From Paenibacillus oleatilyticus (lineage in GTDB: Bacteria; Bacillota; Bacilli; Paenibacillales; NBRC-103111): a DNA stretch of 64,000 bases. This document shows, one piece after another, positions 1 to 7,722 of the stretch; position 1 is the stretch's first letter; every line of letters starts with the position of its first letter. Under the pieces are notes generated by a model. That model was not told the origin of the DNA. It saw only the letters and a list, made by a program, of their open reading frames with translations, and did no database searches. A program made the translations under genes and the position numbers. Location: NCBI RefSeq assembly GCF_018998565.1, contig NZ_JAHNZO010000030.1, positions 36,349 through 100,348 on the forward strand, read 5' to 3'.

Positions 1-305
1 TCCGCCTTCGCGCGAAAGCGCCGGGCTTCACGTGAACCCAGTAAACAAGAGACTTGTTCACGTGTGCATTACTACCTGTTCGCTTGGAGTGCTTGCCTTA
101 TTGTACCACTCTCCGTTTCAGTTTGCCATATCCAACCGGTGAACATGCTTTGAAATCGCATTTCGCACAAAAAAATTAGTTCTGCCGAAGGATTTACAAA
201 AGTTACGTCGAAACAGTATGGTATCACACATTTTTTGGTGCGTTTCACTCTTGTTGGATGAATCAAGGTATACGTGGATGTATTATGTGACACGGGAGCA
301 GATGT
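1..305. other. Non-coding leader region with an inverted repeat
   Basis: No convincing gene is seen here. A 9-base inverted repeat (CACGTGAAC at 29-37, GTTCACGTG at 56-64) could form a hairpin, but no T-tract follows it. The reverse-strand reading frame crossing 72-470 overlaps the diguanylate cyclase start and looks like a shadow. Confidence 0.4.
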
Positions 306-1415
306 ATGAACCATCTTTTGCTGGAACTGGCCAATACCCGACAAACGTACAGAAAAATGCTCAATCTGTACTGGATCACCATCGTGCTGACAGCCATTCT
401 CGAATACGCCATATTCCTTTTGGAAGCGGATACTTCGACCTCCGCCTTCTTTCAAGCCTTGCTGTTTCAAGTGATCTGTTTAACCGCCGTTACCGGAGCC
501 GTAGAAATCCTCTACCGCTACCGCAAATTACAGAGCGATTGGCTGCTCATCTTAACCGGGATTTTCTACGCAACCTCCATTATTCTGATGAACCCGTCAA
601 TCGGCATCGTACCCGCTATTTACATTTTTCCGATCCTAACGTCCGTTCTGTCCTTTAACAAAAACCGCATTGTCGCCGCCTTCGCCCTCGTGCTGCTGTC
701 CTTCGCCGCCCTGTACCTCATCAGCCCCGAGCTTCGGCTCACCATGCAGCCCGTGCATACGATCGGCATCCTGTTCCTGTACACCGGGACGACCGTTATC
801 GCGCTCTCCATCACCAGCAGCGGAATCGAGCTGCTCAACAACCTGAAGCATGCAACCGAAGCCAAGCAAGAGCTGCTGGTCAAAAACATTATTATGGACA
901 AGCTGTCAAAGCTGGATGCGCTTACGAGCCTGTATAACCATAAGACGTTCCACGAATATCTCGAAAAGCTGATCGATCAGCACGAGCGCAACGAGCTGCC
1001 GCTGCAGCTGGCGATCGTCGATATCGACAATTTCAAAACAATCAACGATACGTTCGGCCACTGGGTCGGCGATATTATATTGATGCGTGTGGCAAGTGCT
1101 ATTAAAGAAACGGTATCTCCCAACGATTTTGTAGCCCGCTACGGCGGCGAAGAATTTGCCGTCATCTTTACTGACAAAACGCCGGAGGAAGCCTACGCTT
1201 TGGCCGAGCAGATCCGCCACAAGCTGTCGGTCACCCTGCACCCCGAATTGGATTCGCAGGCGGCAACCATCAGCATCGGACTGCAGACCTATACGAAAGG
1301 CCACGGCAAGGAAGGGCTGTTCAAAGGCGCAGACGCTTCCCTCTATGCCGCCAAACGGACGGGAAAGAACAAAACGGTCGTGCAGTCAGCAGTCGCCGAC
1401 CCCGTGGTCGTGTGA
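306..1415 (+). CDS. Membrane-anchored diguanylate cyclase (GGDEF)
   Basis: Predicted to make cyclic di-GMP from two GTP at the membrane. The 369-residue protein has about six hydrophobic segments in residues 20-180, a short linker helix, then a C-terminal GGDEF domain from about residue 195. The active-site GGEEF is intact (RYGGEEF, about residue 280) and the upstream metal/substrate motif DIDNFKTINDTFGH is present. The inhibitory I-site (RxxD just before GGEEF) reads SPND, so product feedback inhibition is probably absent. No EAL domain is fused. The start is the ATG at 306 behind a GGGAG-like site; a second ATG at 302 is out of frame. It stands alone, convergent with the VOC gene, and the membrane domain may be sensory, but no ligand is evident. 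Confidence 0.9.
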   Translation: MNHLLLELANTRQTYRKMLNLYWITIVLTAILEYAIFLLEADTSTSAFFQALLFQVICLTAVTGAVEILYRYRKLQSDWLLILTGIFYATSIILMNPSIGIVPAIYIFPILTSVLSFNKNRIVAAFALVLLSFAALYLISPELRLTMQPVHTIGILFLYTGTTVIALSITSSGIELLNNLKHATEAKQELLVKNIIMDKLSKLDALTSLYNHKTFHEYLEKLIDQHERNELPLQLAIVDIDNFKTINDTFGHWVGDIILMRVASAIKETVSPNDFVARYGGEEFAVIFTDKTPEEAYALAEQIRHKLSVTLHPELDSQAATISIGLQTYTKGHGKEGLFKGADASLYAAKRTGKNKTVVQSAVADPVVV

Positions 1416-1497
1416 CGAGACGGAATCGGTGCTCTTTAACGTGCGCCGGTTCAAATAACTCGGCTAAACCCGTCGCGGGCGGATCTACGTTCAAAAA

Positions 1498-1521
1498 CCG
1501 GAAATGCGCTATGCATTCCGG
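1498..1521 (-). terminator. Left half of a duplicated terminator hairpin
   Basis: A perfect palindrome (arms CCGGAATGC and GCATTTCCGG on the minus strand) followed on that strand by TTTTT. It would stop transcripts from the reverse-strand VOC gene. Its near-copy at 1669-1700 carries the plus-strand T-tract; the two flank a foldback element. Confidence 0.55.
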
Positions 1522-1668
1522 TGATCTGTCGAGAGAGTGGTGAATTGAGGTAATAGAGGTGTACGAGAGGGTTAGGTATCTACTTCCGGTCGCTATTGCT
1601 TCTCCAGTGGATACCCCACCTCTGTTTGCATCTCTATTTTCGTAAAAGCCCTCTTCTCAACCATCTGA
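1522..1668. mobile_element. Foldback (MITE-like) element, copy A, about 147 bp
   Basis: The two halves are imperfect inverted repeats of each other: a left motif around GGTTAGGTATCTACT answers a right motif around AGTGGATACCCCACC, with AATAGAG/CTCTATT further out. A longer relative lies at 17490-17709 and shares the right half almost base for base (around CTTCTCCAGTGGATACCCCACCT, and TTCGTAAAAGC against TTTGTAAAAGC). It carries no coding sequence. It sits between two copies of a terminator hairpin, as if inserted into one terminator and duplicating the hairpin. Inference: a non-autonomous mobile element aimed at terminator structures. Confidence 0.6.
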
Positions 1669-1700
1669 CCGGAAATGCCCTATCGGCATTCCGGTTTTTT
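1669..1700 (+). terminator. Rho-independent terminator of the diguanylate cyclase
   Basis: Hairpin CCGGAAATGCC / GGCATTCCGG followed by TTTTTT on the plus strand. It is the right-hand near-duplicate of the hairpin at 1498-1521. Confidence 0.75.
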
Positions 1701-1735
1701 CGCTCTTCCGCAGTCCGCACAATTATCTTGCCGCC

Positions 1736-2131
1736 TCAATGCGCAATAAGGCCAGTTTCATTAGAGACTTCGATCAAATTGCCGTCGGGGTCCCGAAAAT
1801 AGACCGACAGGATCGGCCCTTCGGCGCCGGTTCGAGCGACCGGTCCCTCCGTAACCTCGACACCGCATGCTTGCAGATGGCTCAGCACCTCGGCCATCGG
1901 CACCTTCGTCAGAAAACAAAGATCCGCAGAGCCCGGCGTCGGCTTGTCCGCCTTCGGCTCCCACTCCCGGCCGTGGGGGTGAAGATTGATCTTCTGACGG
2001 CCGAACCTCAGTGCCCTCCGGCCTTCGCCGAAAGTTACGACCTCCATCCCCAGCACGCGGGAATAAAAAGCGCATGTCGCTTCCACGTCCGCTACTGTCA
2101 ATACCAAGTGATCCAACCGTTCGACGTTCAT
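1736..2131 (-). CDS. VOC-family (glyoxalase/bleomycin-resistance fold) protein
   Basis: A small single-domain vicinal-oxygen-chelate protein of about 131 residues. It begins with the classic RLDHLVLTVADVE opening, in which the His is a metal ligand, and ends with YFRDPDGNLIEVS, which carries the ligand Glu. A third conserved element, NLHPHG, lies mid-protein. Such proteins are metal-dependent lyases, dioxygenases or drug-binding proteins; the substrate cannot be named from sequence. Two in-frame ATGs exist, at 2137 and 2131. The GAGGAG site is only three bases from the first but well spaced for the second, so 2131 is preferred. The gene is alone and convergent with the diguanylate cyclase. 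Confidence 0.85.
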   Translation of the reverse strand: MNVERLDHLVLTVADVEATCAFYSRVLGMEVVTFGEGRRALRFGRQKINLHPHGREWEPKADKPTPGSADLCFLTKVPMAEVLSHLQACGVEVTEGPVARTGAEGPILSVYFRDPDGNLIEVSNETGLIAH

Positions 2132-2210
2132 CCCCATCGCTCCTCTGCACGGTATTATGCTCCCGTTCTCATCCTACTCCTTTTCGACGTGGAAATCGAT
2201 CCATGTAAAA

Positions 2211-2258
2211 AAGCGAAGACCTCCGCCCTCCCTATTTCGGAAGGCGCGGCTCTTCGCT
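2211..2258 (-). terminator. Terminator downstream of purU
   Basis: Long GC-rich hairpin (arms AAGCGAAGA and TCTTCGCTT with further inner pairing) with a T-tract on the minus-strand side, 18 bases beyond the purU stop codon. Confidence 0.75.
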
Positions 2259-2276
2259 TCGCTTACGGATATGCGA

Positions 2277-3170
2277 TTAACTAAACACAACCGTTTTGTT
2301 CTGATGCACGATGACCCGGTCCTCGACGTGCCAGTTGACGGCGCGCGCCAGTACGGTACGCTCGATATGGCGGCCGATCCGCTTCAAATCCTCCACATTG
2401 TCGCGGTGGCTTACCCGCTGGACGTCCTGCTCGATAATCGGTCCGCCGTCCAACTCCTCCGTGACGTAATGCGCGGTAGCGCCGATAATTTTCACGCCGC
2501 GGTTGTACGCCTGCGCATACGGCTTGCCGCCCACAAAGGCCGGAAGGAACGAGTGATGGATATTGATGATTTTGTTCGGGAAGTGCTCGATAAATTTCGG
2601 CGAAATAATCTGCATATAGCGGGCCAAAATAACGACGTCCACTTGACCGCTAACCAGTTCAAGCTGCCGTTTCTCCGCCTCCGCCTTCGTATCGGGCGTG
2701 ACCGGAATATGATGGTATGGAATGCCGAGCGGCTCCACCAGCCCGCGCATATCGTCGTGGTTGCTGATGACCATCGCGATATCGGCATCCAGGTCGCCCG
2801 ACTGCCAGTGCCACAGCAGCTCCAGCAGACAGTGGTCCTCCTTCGAGACGAAGATCGCGAGTCTCTTCTTGCGGCTTGCCCGGGTAATGCTCCACTTCAT
2901 GTTGAATTCCGCGGCAACTACGGCAAAATCGGCCTTCAACTGCTCGCGGCGCGTATCCAGGTTGTCCAAATCGAACTCGATTCGAATGAAGAATAACCCG
3001 CCCTCCGGGTCCATCGTATATTGATCGGACTGTACGATGTTGGCGCCGTGCTCGTACAGAAAGCGCGATACCGCAGCCACGATACCGGGCCGGTCCGGGC
3101 AGGATACGAGCATCCGCGCGCGATTCGTCAAATTCGTGCTTTTCGATTTGGAAGTAACATTCGAAACCAT
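2277..3170 (-). CDS. purU: Formyltetrahydrofolate deformylase
   Basis: Hydrolyses 10-formyltetrahydrofolate to tetrahydrofolate and formate, balancing the one-carbon pool in the cytosol. The protein has an N-terminal ACT-type regulatory domain (RMLVSCPDRPGIVAAVSRFL, then an EGGLFFIRIEF strand) and a C-terminal formyltransferase-fold domain. The latter contains INIHHSFLPAFVGGKPY and the catalytic Asp in TEELDGGPIIEQD. At 297 residues it fits the family (about 280-300). The start at 3170 has AAGGAGA ten bases upstream; a longer reading to 3251 would overlap nfo and lacks a ribosome site. It lies 44 bp after nfo on the same strand, so the two are probably cotranscribed, and a strong terminator follows. 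Confidence 0.95.
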   Translation of the reverse strand: MVSNVTSKSKSTNLTNRARMLVSCPDRPGIVAAVSRFLYEHGANIVQSDQYTMDPEGGLFFIRIEFDLDNLDTRREQLKADFAVVAAEFNMKWSITRASRKKRLAIFVSKEDHCLLELLWHWQSGDLDADIAMVISNHDDMRGLVEPLGIPYHHIPVTPDTKAEAEKRQLELVSGQVDVVILARYMQIISPKFIEHFPNKIINIHHSFLPAFVGGKPYAQAYNRGVKIIGATAHYVTEELDGGPIIEQDVQRVSHRDNVEDLKRIGRHIERTVLARAVNWHVEDRVIVHQNKTVVFS

Positions 3171-3214
3171 GCGTTGTTGATCTCCTTCGTTGTCAAAACA
3201 TAGAATGTCTTTTC

Positions 3215-4342
3215 TTATACCGTGGCGAACAAATGCTCGCCCGCAAACCACGCGGTCAGGCGGTGGTTAATTTGTTCCTCGCTCAGCTCAGGGAACAGGT
3301 TGTCTGCGACGATCAGGTCGTACAAGCGCTCCATCGGCTCGCGGCCGTCCGCCTTTTTCGCCTTGGCGTCCGTCTTGAGCACTTCCCAGGTTTGCAGCAC
3401 GTACGCTCTCGGATCGATATCCTGCTTCGTGAAGAAATGAGCCAGTCGCTCGACATCCGACAGGAAGCCGTCGCCGAAACGCGTTTTGACCGTGCCGCCG
3501 AGCAGCGCGATTTCCGCTTCGTACATCGGCCGCTGCGAGCTGTCTTCCTTGCCGATCCACGGCGTCTCCAGAATGAACGGCAGATGCTTCAGCTTCTCAT
3601 GGTGAACGACGTTATGCATCGCTTGGAAGCCGATCCAACCGGCACCAACGGGGGCGTGGCGGTCTTTGGACGCGCCCTTCGGGTTTTTGCTGTCGTTCAG
3701 ATGCACGACGGCAATGCGGTCCAACCCGACCGTGCGGTCGAACTGCTCCAGCACGCCGTCCAGATCGTTTACGATATCGTAGCCCGCATCGCTAACGTGG
3801 CACGTATCGAAGCAGACGGTCAGCTTGCCGTTGTCTTCCACCTTCTCGATGATGGTGGCCAGCTCCTCGAAGCTGCGGCCCATCTCCGTGCCTTTGCCTG
3901 CCATCGTCTCCAGCGCGATGTTGACGTTCGTATCCTTCACGCCGCTCAGCACTTCGTTCAATCCCTGTGCAATGCGTGCGAGCCCATATTCGGCATCCTT
4001 GTCCGTATAAGCCCCGGGATGAAGCACGATCTGCTTCACGCCAAGATAATCCGTACGGCGGATTTCGTCCTGCAGGAAGCGCACCGCCAGCTCGTACGTG
4101 TCATCCTTGTAAGAGCCCAGATTGATAATATACGGAGCATGGACGATAATCTCTCCGATGCCATGCTGCTCCATCACGGCTTTGCCTTCTTCGATATATT
4201 GATTTTCGATCGGTTTGCGGCGCGTATTCTGCGGCGCCCCCGTATAAATCATAAACGTTCCGGAGCCGTAAGAGACGGCTTCATTGGCCGCATTCAGCAG
4301 CCCTTTATCCGAAAACGAAACGTGCGATCCGATTCTGACCAT
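3215..4342 (-). CDS. nfo: Deoxyribonuclease IV (AP endonuclease)
   Basis: Endonuclease IV cleaves DNA 5' to abasic sites in base-excision repair and uses three zinc ions. Zinc-ligand motifs are visible in order: IVHAPYIINLGS, IVLHPGAYTDKD, NIALETMAGKG, CFDTCHVSDAGYD, VVHLNDSKNPKGASKDRHAPVGAG and PFILETPW. The catalytic core ends near residue 290. The protein is 375 residues, about 75 longer than typical bacterial Nfo, because of a C-terminal extension (about 300-375) rich in helix-forming residues. The ribosome site AAAGGAGTG precedes ATG 4342. It is divergent from the YneK-like gene and probably cotranscribed with purU. Confidence 0.93.
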   Translation of the reverse strand: MVRIGSHVSFSDKGLLNAANEAVSYGSGTFMIYTGAPQNTRRKPIENQYIEEGKAVMEQHGIGEIIVHAPYIINLGSYKDDTYELAVRFLQDEIRRTDYLGVKQIVLHPGAYTDKDAEYGLARIAQGLNEVLSGVKDTNVNIALETMAGKGTEMGRSFEELATIIEKVEDNGKLTVCFDTCHVSDAGYDIVNDLDGVLEQFDRTVGLDRIAVVHLNDSKNPKGASKDRHAPVGAGWIGFQAMHNVVHHEKLKHLPFILETPWIGKEDSSQRPMYEAEIALLGGTVKTRFGDGFLSDVERLAHFFTKQDIDPRAYVLQTWEVLKTDAKAKKADGREPMERLYDLIVADNLFPELSEEQINHRLTAWFAGEHLFATV

Positions 4343-4487
4343 GACCGGGAATCACTCCTTTGTTCATCTCACTTTCATCTATTTTACTAGGATCGGGGCA
4401 AGAAATCTAGAATAGGAAATATTCTCTTGTTGGTTCCGTTTTCCTCCAGCGGAAAGTGAGGTATAATGGAAGGGAGGTGAACGTTTC

Positions 4488-4937
4488 ATGTGGTATGCGA
4501 TGAACGATGCCCCGGCCGAGGGGTTTATGTGGTTTATCATTTTTTGGGTATTCGTGCTGCTGTTCATGATGTCGGTGGGCGGCTACTTTATGTTCCGCAA
4601 GTTTTTCAAGGTGCTCCCCCGGGAGGACGGCAAATCGAAGCTGGACTGGCAAAATCATTACGTCGAATCGTCCCGCCACCTGTGGACGGAAGAGTCCAAA
4701 GCGTTCCTCGACATGCTTGTCGAGCCCGTGCCTACTCCGTTCCGCGACATCGCGAAGCATTCCATCGCCGCCCGGATCGGTCAAGTGGCGCTGGAGGCGA
4801 ACGCCGACGCGGTCACGCGGGAGCATTGCATCGAGGGGTATATCCTGGCAACGCCCAAGCGCGATTACCGCAGTCTAACCTCGTATTTGGACAAAAAGCA
4901 GATCGACTACAGCCCGTTCAAGCATCTGCTTCAATAA
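4488..4937 (+). CDS. DUF2621 (YneK-like) membrane protein
   Basis: A 149-residue protein with one or two N-terminal membrane helices (residues 12-38, MWFIIFWVFVLLFMM region) and a soluble C-terminal half. The C-terminal part (DIAKHSIAARIGQVALEANADAV...) resembles the small helical region in B. subtilis YneK and, more distantly, the proto-chlorophyllide-reductase-like PCP_red domain. Function is unknown. The start is supported by GGGAGGTGA seven bases before ATG, and a perfect TATAAT lies at 4462-4467. A hairpin terminator at 4963-4986 follows. The family assignment is by eye from the TM-plus-helical layout and the ending. Confidence 0.75.
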   Translation: MWYAMNDAPAEGFMWFIIFWVFVLLFMMSVGGYFMFRKFFKVLPREDGKSKLDWQNHYVESSRHLWTEESKAFLDMLVEPVPTPFRDIAKHSIAARIGQVALEANADAVTREHCIEGYILATPKRDYRSLTSYLDKKQIDYSPFKHLLQ

Positions 4938-4962
4938 ATTGCTTTTTCGAGCAAACATAACA

Positions 4963-4986
4963 AAGCCCGGACCTTCGTCCGGGCTT
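4963..4986. terminator. Bidirectional terminator
   Basis: Perfect hairpin AAGCCCGGAC-CTTC-GTCCGGGCTT between the convergent YneK-like gene and the small gene at 5005. T-rich bases follow on the plus strand. Confidence 0.8.
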
Positions 4987-5004
4987 CGTTGTCGTACATC
5001 AGGA

Positions 5005-5181
5005 TCAGGGTTCGTCGAGAACCTTCTCCTCCTCGTTCTGATATTGGCGCGCAGCTTCGAGCACGTCTAGATCCGTCTCGCTCTGCCCTTGGATGGCGGC
5101 CGCCGCATCCGCCTGGTTGGCGAGCTGCTCCTCCGCTTGTCCTATGCCGTGCGCCCCTTGATGTCCTCTGCTGGATGCCAT
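5005..5181 (-). CDS. Small hydrophilic protein of unknown function
   Basis: A 58-residue, Gln/Ala/Glu-rich polar protein that I do not recognise. It has no membrane segment or cysteine; the centre (AEEQLANQADAAAAI) would form a helix and the end is acidic (NEEEKVLDEP). The start at 5181 has an excellent GGAGGG site five bases upstream; a longer reading to 5220 would bury that site in coding sequence. The good ribosome site and a shared terminator argue for a real gene. It is separate from the SLH gene upstream on the same strand (gap about 100 bp). Confidence 0.6.
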   Translation of the reverse strand: MASSRGHQGAHGIGQAEEQLANQADAAAAIQGQSETDLDVLEAARQYQNEEEKVLDEP

Positions 5182-5279
5182 GGGAACCCTCCGGTTTTGT
5201 CCGTTTTGTCGGGAAGACACCGTTTAGTATGATCCCTGCGGCGATCCTTTATCCCAGCTGAGGAAGCATCCCGCTTAAC

Positions 5280-6704
5280 CTAAGGCTTCGTCGTAGTCGA
5301 TTTGGTCTTCTCCTTCTTCTTGCTCGGCTCCACGTCCGATAACTGTACCGACAGCGTCGTCAGATCGTCGGTCCGCTTGTTCTTGTCCGGATTGCGCAGC
5401 TGCGTGCGGAGGCCGACCGTCGTCACGCCGCTTACATTAAGCGTTAGCGGAAACTCCTCCTGCTTGACGAAGCCGACGCGTCCGTCAACGATCACGTACA
5501 TATCGACCTTCTCGTCGGACTTCAACGTAATGGTCAAATACCTGGCGCCTTTTGGCTGCACCGCGGCTTCGATTTCGCCCTTCTGCTGCAGATTTTTCAC
5601 AATAACGCCCTTGTCGTCAAAATAATCGCTGACTCTGACGATTGATTTATCCGACCAATTGATCGAGCCGTCCTGCGAATAGCCGCCGTTCGGAGGCGTG
5701 ATCGTATTGCTGTTCGGGTTGTTATTGAAGCTGCTGCTGCCAGAAGATCCGTTCGAACCGCCGGTGCTGCCCGAATCCGTCCCGGTTCCGGCTGGATTGA
5801 AAGGAAGCGCTAAATCAACCGTCGTGTAATCCCAGAGCCAGCCGTTCTTTTTCAGATACGTGTACGCGCGGTCCAGAATCGTCACCGCTTCGGCGCGGGT
5901 CACGTAGTCTTTCGGACGGAAATAGCCCAGATCGTTCGGCGTCATAATGCCGCTTGCTTTGAGGCTGGCCAGCGCTTTGGCCTGCACGTTGGACAGCTCG
6001 TCGCCGCCCAGCTTGCAATCCCCGGTGTTGTTGCCGAGAATGAGCGTGACGAACACATCGTTGCTTTCCACGTCCATCAAGCCGTCCTCGACATACCGTC
6101 CGTCCGCTTGGGCGACCTGGTACTCCGCTTCCGTCTTGAACATTTTGACCGGAACGTCTTTCAATTCCGAAACGACCGAGCATACGTCATTGTCGCTAAA
6201 ACGCTTTTCCATCAAACGATTGTCGAAATACGCATACAACAGCTGGGCAAGCTGCAGGCGCGTCAGCTGCATATCGGGGCGAAAAGCTAAATTTCCTTCC
6301 CGGCTCAGCCCGTACCCTCCGATTTTGAACGAGGCGTCGTAAATCTCCGATATGGGCTTATGCGCCCAATGCAGTTCAGGTACGTCGGTAAAATAAGTAA
6401 TTTTTTTCATCCCGGTGGCCAGTGTGTTCGGACGGTACTTATCGAACAACCGATACACCATAGCCGTCCATTCCGCCTTGCTGATCGTCTTGTTCGGACG
6501 GAAGTTGCCGTCGGGATACCCCGTCAGCACCTGCTTGCTCGCCATGAGTCGGATCGACTCGACAGCCCAAGCATACTGCTTCGCATCGACATCCGGAAAC
6601 ACATTAACTTCCGCCGCTGCGGGTCTGGGCCACAACGACAACAGCACGGACAACGACAGCAGAACTGCAAGCTTGCGGTACCATGAAGAATACGTCTTGT
6701 TCAT
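5280..6704 (-). CDS. Secreted SLH-domain protein
   Basis: A 474-residue exported protein. It has a signal peptide (about residues 1-31, ending PRPAAA), then three S-layer homology repeats in the N-terminal 290 residues, with the marks FPDVDAKQYAWAVESI, GYPDGNFRPNKTISKAEW and YFRPKDYVTRAEAV. SLH domains bind pyruvylated secondary wall polymer and hold the protein on the cell surface. A Gly/Ser/Asn/Thr-rich linker (about 310-345) leads to a beta-rich C-terminal domain of unknown role and a lysine-rich tail. The ribosome site AGGAGG lies just upstream. It is monocistronic by context. It may be a wall-anchored accessory protein rather than the main S-layer subunit, which is better matched by the gene at 48923. 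Confidence 0.88.
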   Translation of the reverse strand: MNKTYSSWYRKLAVLLSLSVLLSLWPRPAAAEVNVFPDVDAKQYAWAVESIRLMASKQVLTGYPDGNFRPNKTISKAEWTAMVYRLFDKYRPNTLATGMKKITYFTDVPELHWAHKPISEIYDASFKIGGYGLSREGNLAFRPDMQLTRLQLAQLLYAYFDNRLMEKRFSDNDVCSVVSELKDVPVKMFKTEAEYQVAQADGRYVEDGLMDVESNDVFVTLILGNNTGDCKLGGDELSNVQAKALASLKASGIMTPNDLGYFRPKDYVTRAEAVTILDRAYTYLKKNGWLWDYTTVDLALPFNPAGTGTDSGSTGGSNGSSGSSSFNNNPNSNTITPPNGGYSQDGSINWSDKSIVRVSDYFDDKGVIVKNLQQKGEIEAAVQPKGARYLTITLKSDEKVDMYVIVDGRVGFVKQEEFPLTLNVSGVTTVGLRTQLRNPDKNKRTDDLTTLSVQLSDVEPSKKKEKTKSTTTKP

Positions 6705-6785
6705 TGCGAAACCTCCTATCTCTTTTCTTATTATCGGACGAACGGGCGCAGAATGTTACCTTTTGGCAAAATTGCCCACAAAAAA

Positions 6786-6836
6786 AGCGCACAAGCCGCT
6801 ACCGAACTCTTACCGTCCGTCGTGTGCCTATGCGCT
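6786..6836 (-). terminator. Probable terminator of the glycerophosphodiesterase gene
   Basis: Six-base outer arms AGCGCA/TGCGCT with partial inner pairing, followed on the minus strand by TTTTTTT. The stem is short, so the call is tentative. Confidence 0.5.
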
Positions 6837-6853
6837 TCTTATTCAAATCTTCT

Positions 6854-7597
6854 TTATGCCTTGCCTTCGTTTAACAGATTTCTGAGACGCCCCGGAAAAT
6901 CCGTAATGATCCCCGAAACGCCCGCATCGACGACCCGGCGAAGGTCTTGCGGTTCGTTGACCGTCCAAGGATAGACCCTCAGGCCATAGCCTGTCGCTTC
7001 GCCCACATCTCCGGCATCGATCGTATGATGCTGCGGATGAATCGAATAGACGTCCAGCCCCTCGGCTGCCGCAGCCATCTGACGGTGCGATACGAAATTG
7101 GCCACATAGAGCAGCCCCGCCCGCAGATTGGGGATCGCCTCTTGCAGCTGCTTCAACACCTTATGGTTAAACGACGAGACAACTACGCTGTCCAGCCGAT
7201 TGTATTGTGCAAGCAGCTCCGCCAGTCGTTCCGCCAGCCGTGGAGTGTAGGAGCATTTGACCTCGACGTTGATCATGATTTCCAAAGGAACGAGCTGGAA
7301 TACTTCTTCCAGCAAGGGCAGCCGCTCTCCGGCGAATCGCTCGTCGAACCAGCGCCCGGCGTCCAGCCCCTTCAGCTCCGCCACCGTCATCTCCGCGATG
7401 GCGCCGGTACCGTCCGTCGTACGCCCGACCGTGTGGTCATGGCAGACGATCACTTCCCCGTCGGCCGACAGGTGCACGTCCAGCTCAATCGCGTCCGCAC
7501 CATGCCGTAGGGCAAGCTCGAACGAGGCCAGCGTATTTTCCGGCGCCTCGCCTGCAGCGCCGCGGTGGCCGATGACAATAGGTTGTTGTTTGGTCAT
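6854..7597 (-). CDS. Cytosolic glycerophosphodiester phosphodiesterase (GDPD)
   Basis: Hydrolyses glycerophosphodiesters to glycerol 3-phosphate and an alcohol, recycling phospholipid head groups. The family signatures are all present: GHRGAAGEAPENT at residues 10-22 (catalytic His and metal Glu), ELDVHLSADGEVIVCHD with the second His, NVEVK, and the late PWTVNEPQDLRRVVDAGVSGIITDFPG. It has 247 residues and no signal peptide, matching the short cytoplasmic type (UgpQ-like). The start has GGGGAGGAAA eight bases upstream. It has no operon partner. Confidence 0.92.
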   Translation of the reverse strand: MTKQQPIVIGHRGAAGEAPENTLASFELALRHGADAIELDVHLSADGEVIVCHDHTVGRTTDGTGAIAEMTVAELKGLDAGRWFDERFAGERLPLLEEVFQLVPLEIMINVEVKCSYTPRLAERLAELLAQYNRLDSVVVSSFNHKVLKQLQEAIPNLRAGLLYVANFVSHRQMAAAAEGLDVYSIHPQHHTIDAGDVGEATGYGLRVYPWTVNEPQDLRRVVDAGVSGIITDFPGRLRNLLNEGKA

Positions 7598-7722
7598 ATC
7601 CGTTTCCTCCCCTAGTTCAACCGCTTGGGTCTATTATCCAACGGAAGAAACGGGGAGGCAAGCCCTGCTGGGCAAATCCGATGTAAAGAAACTGTAAAAA
7701 TCGATACAAAGATCCGCGTCCG

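Noticed and set aside
3233..4390. Plus-strand frame opposite nfo
   Set aside because: nfo is unmistakable on the other strand; the antisense frame shows no domain and runs through its whole length only because of third-position GC bias.
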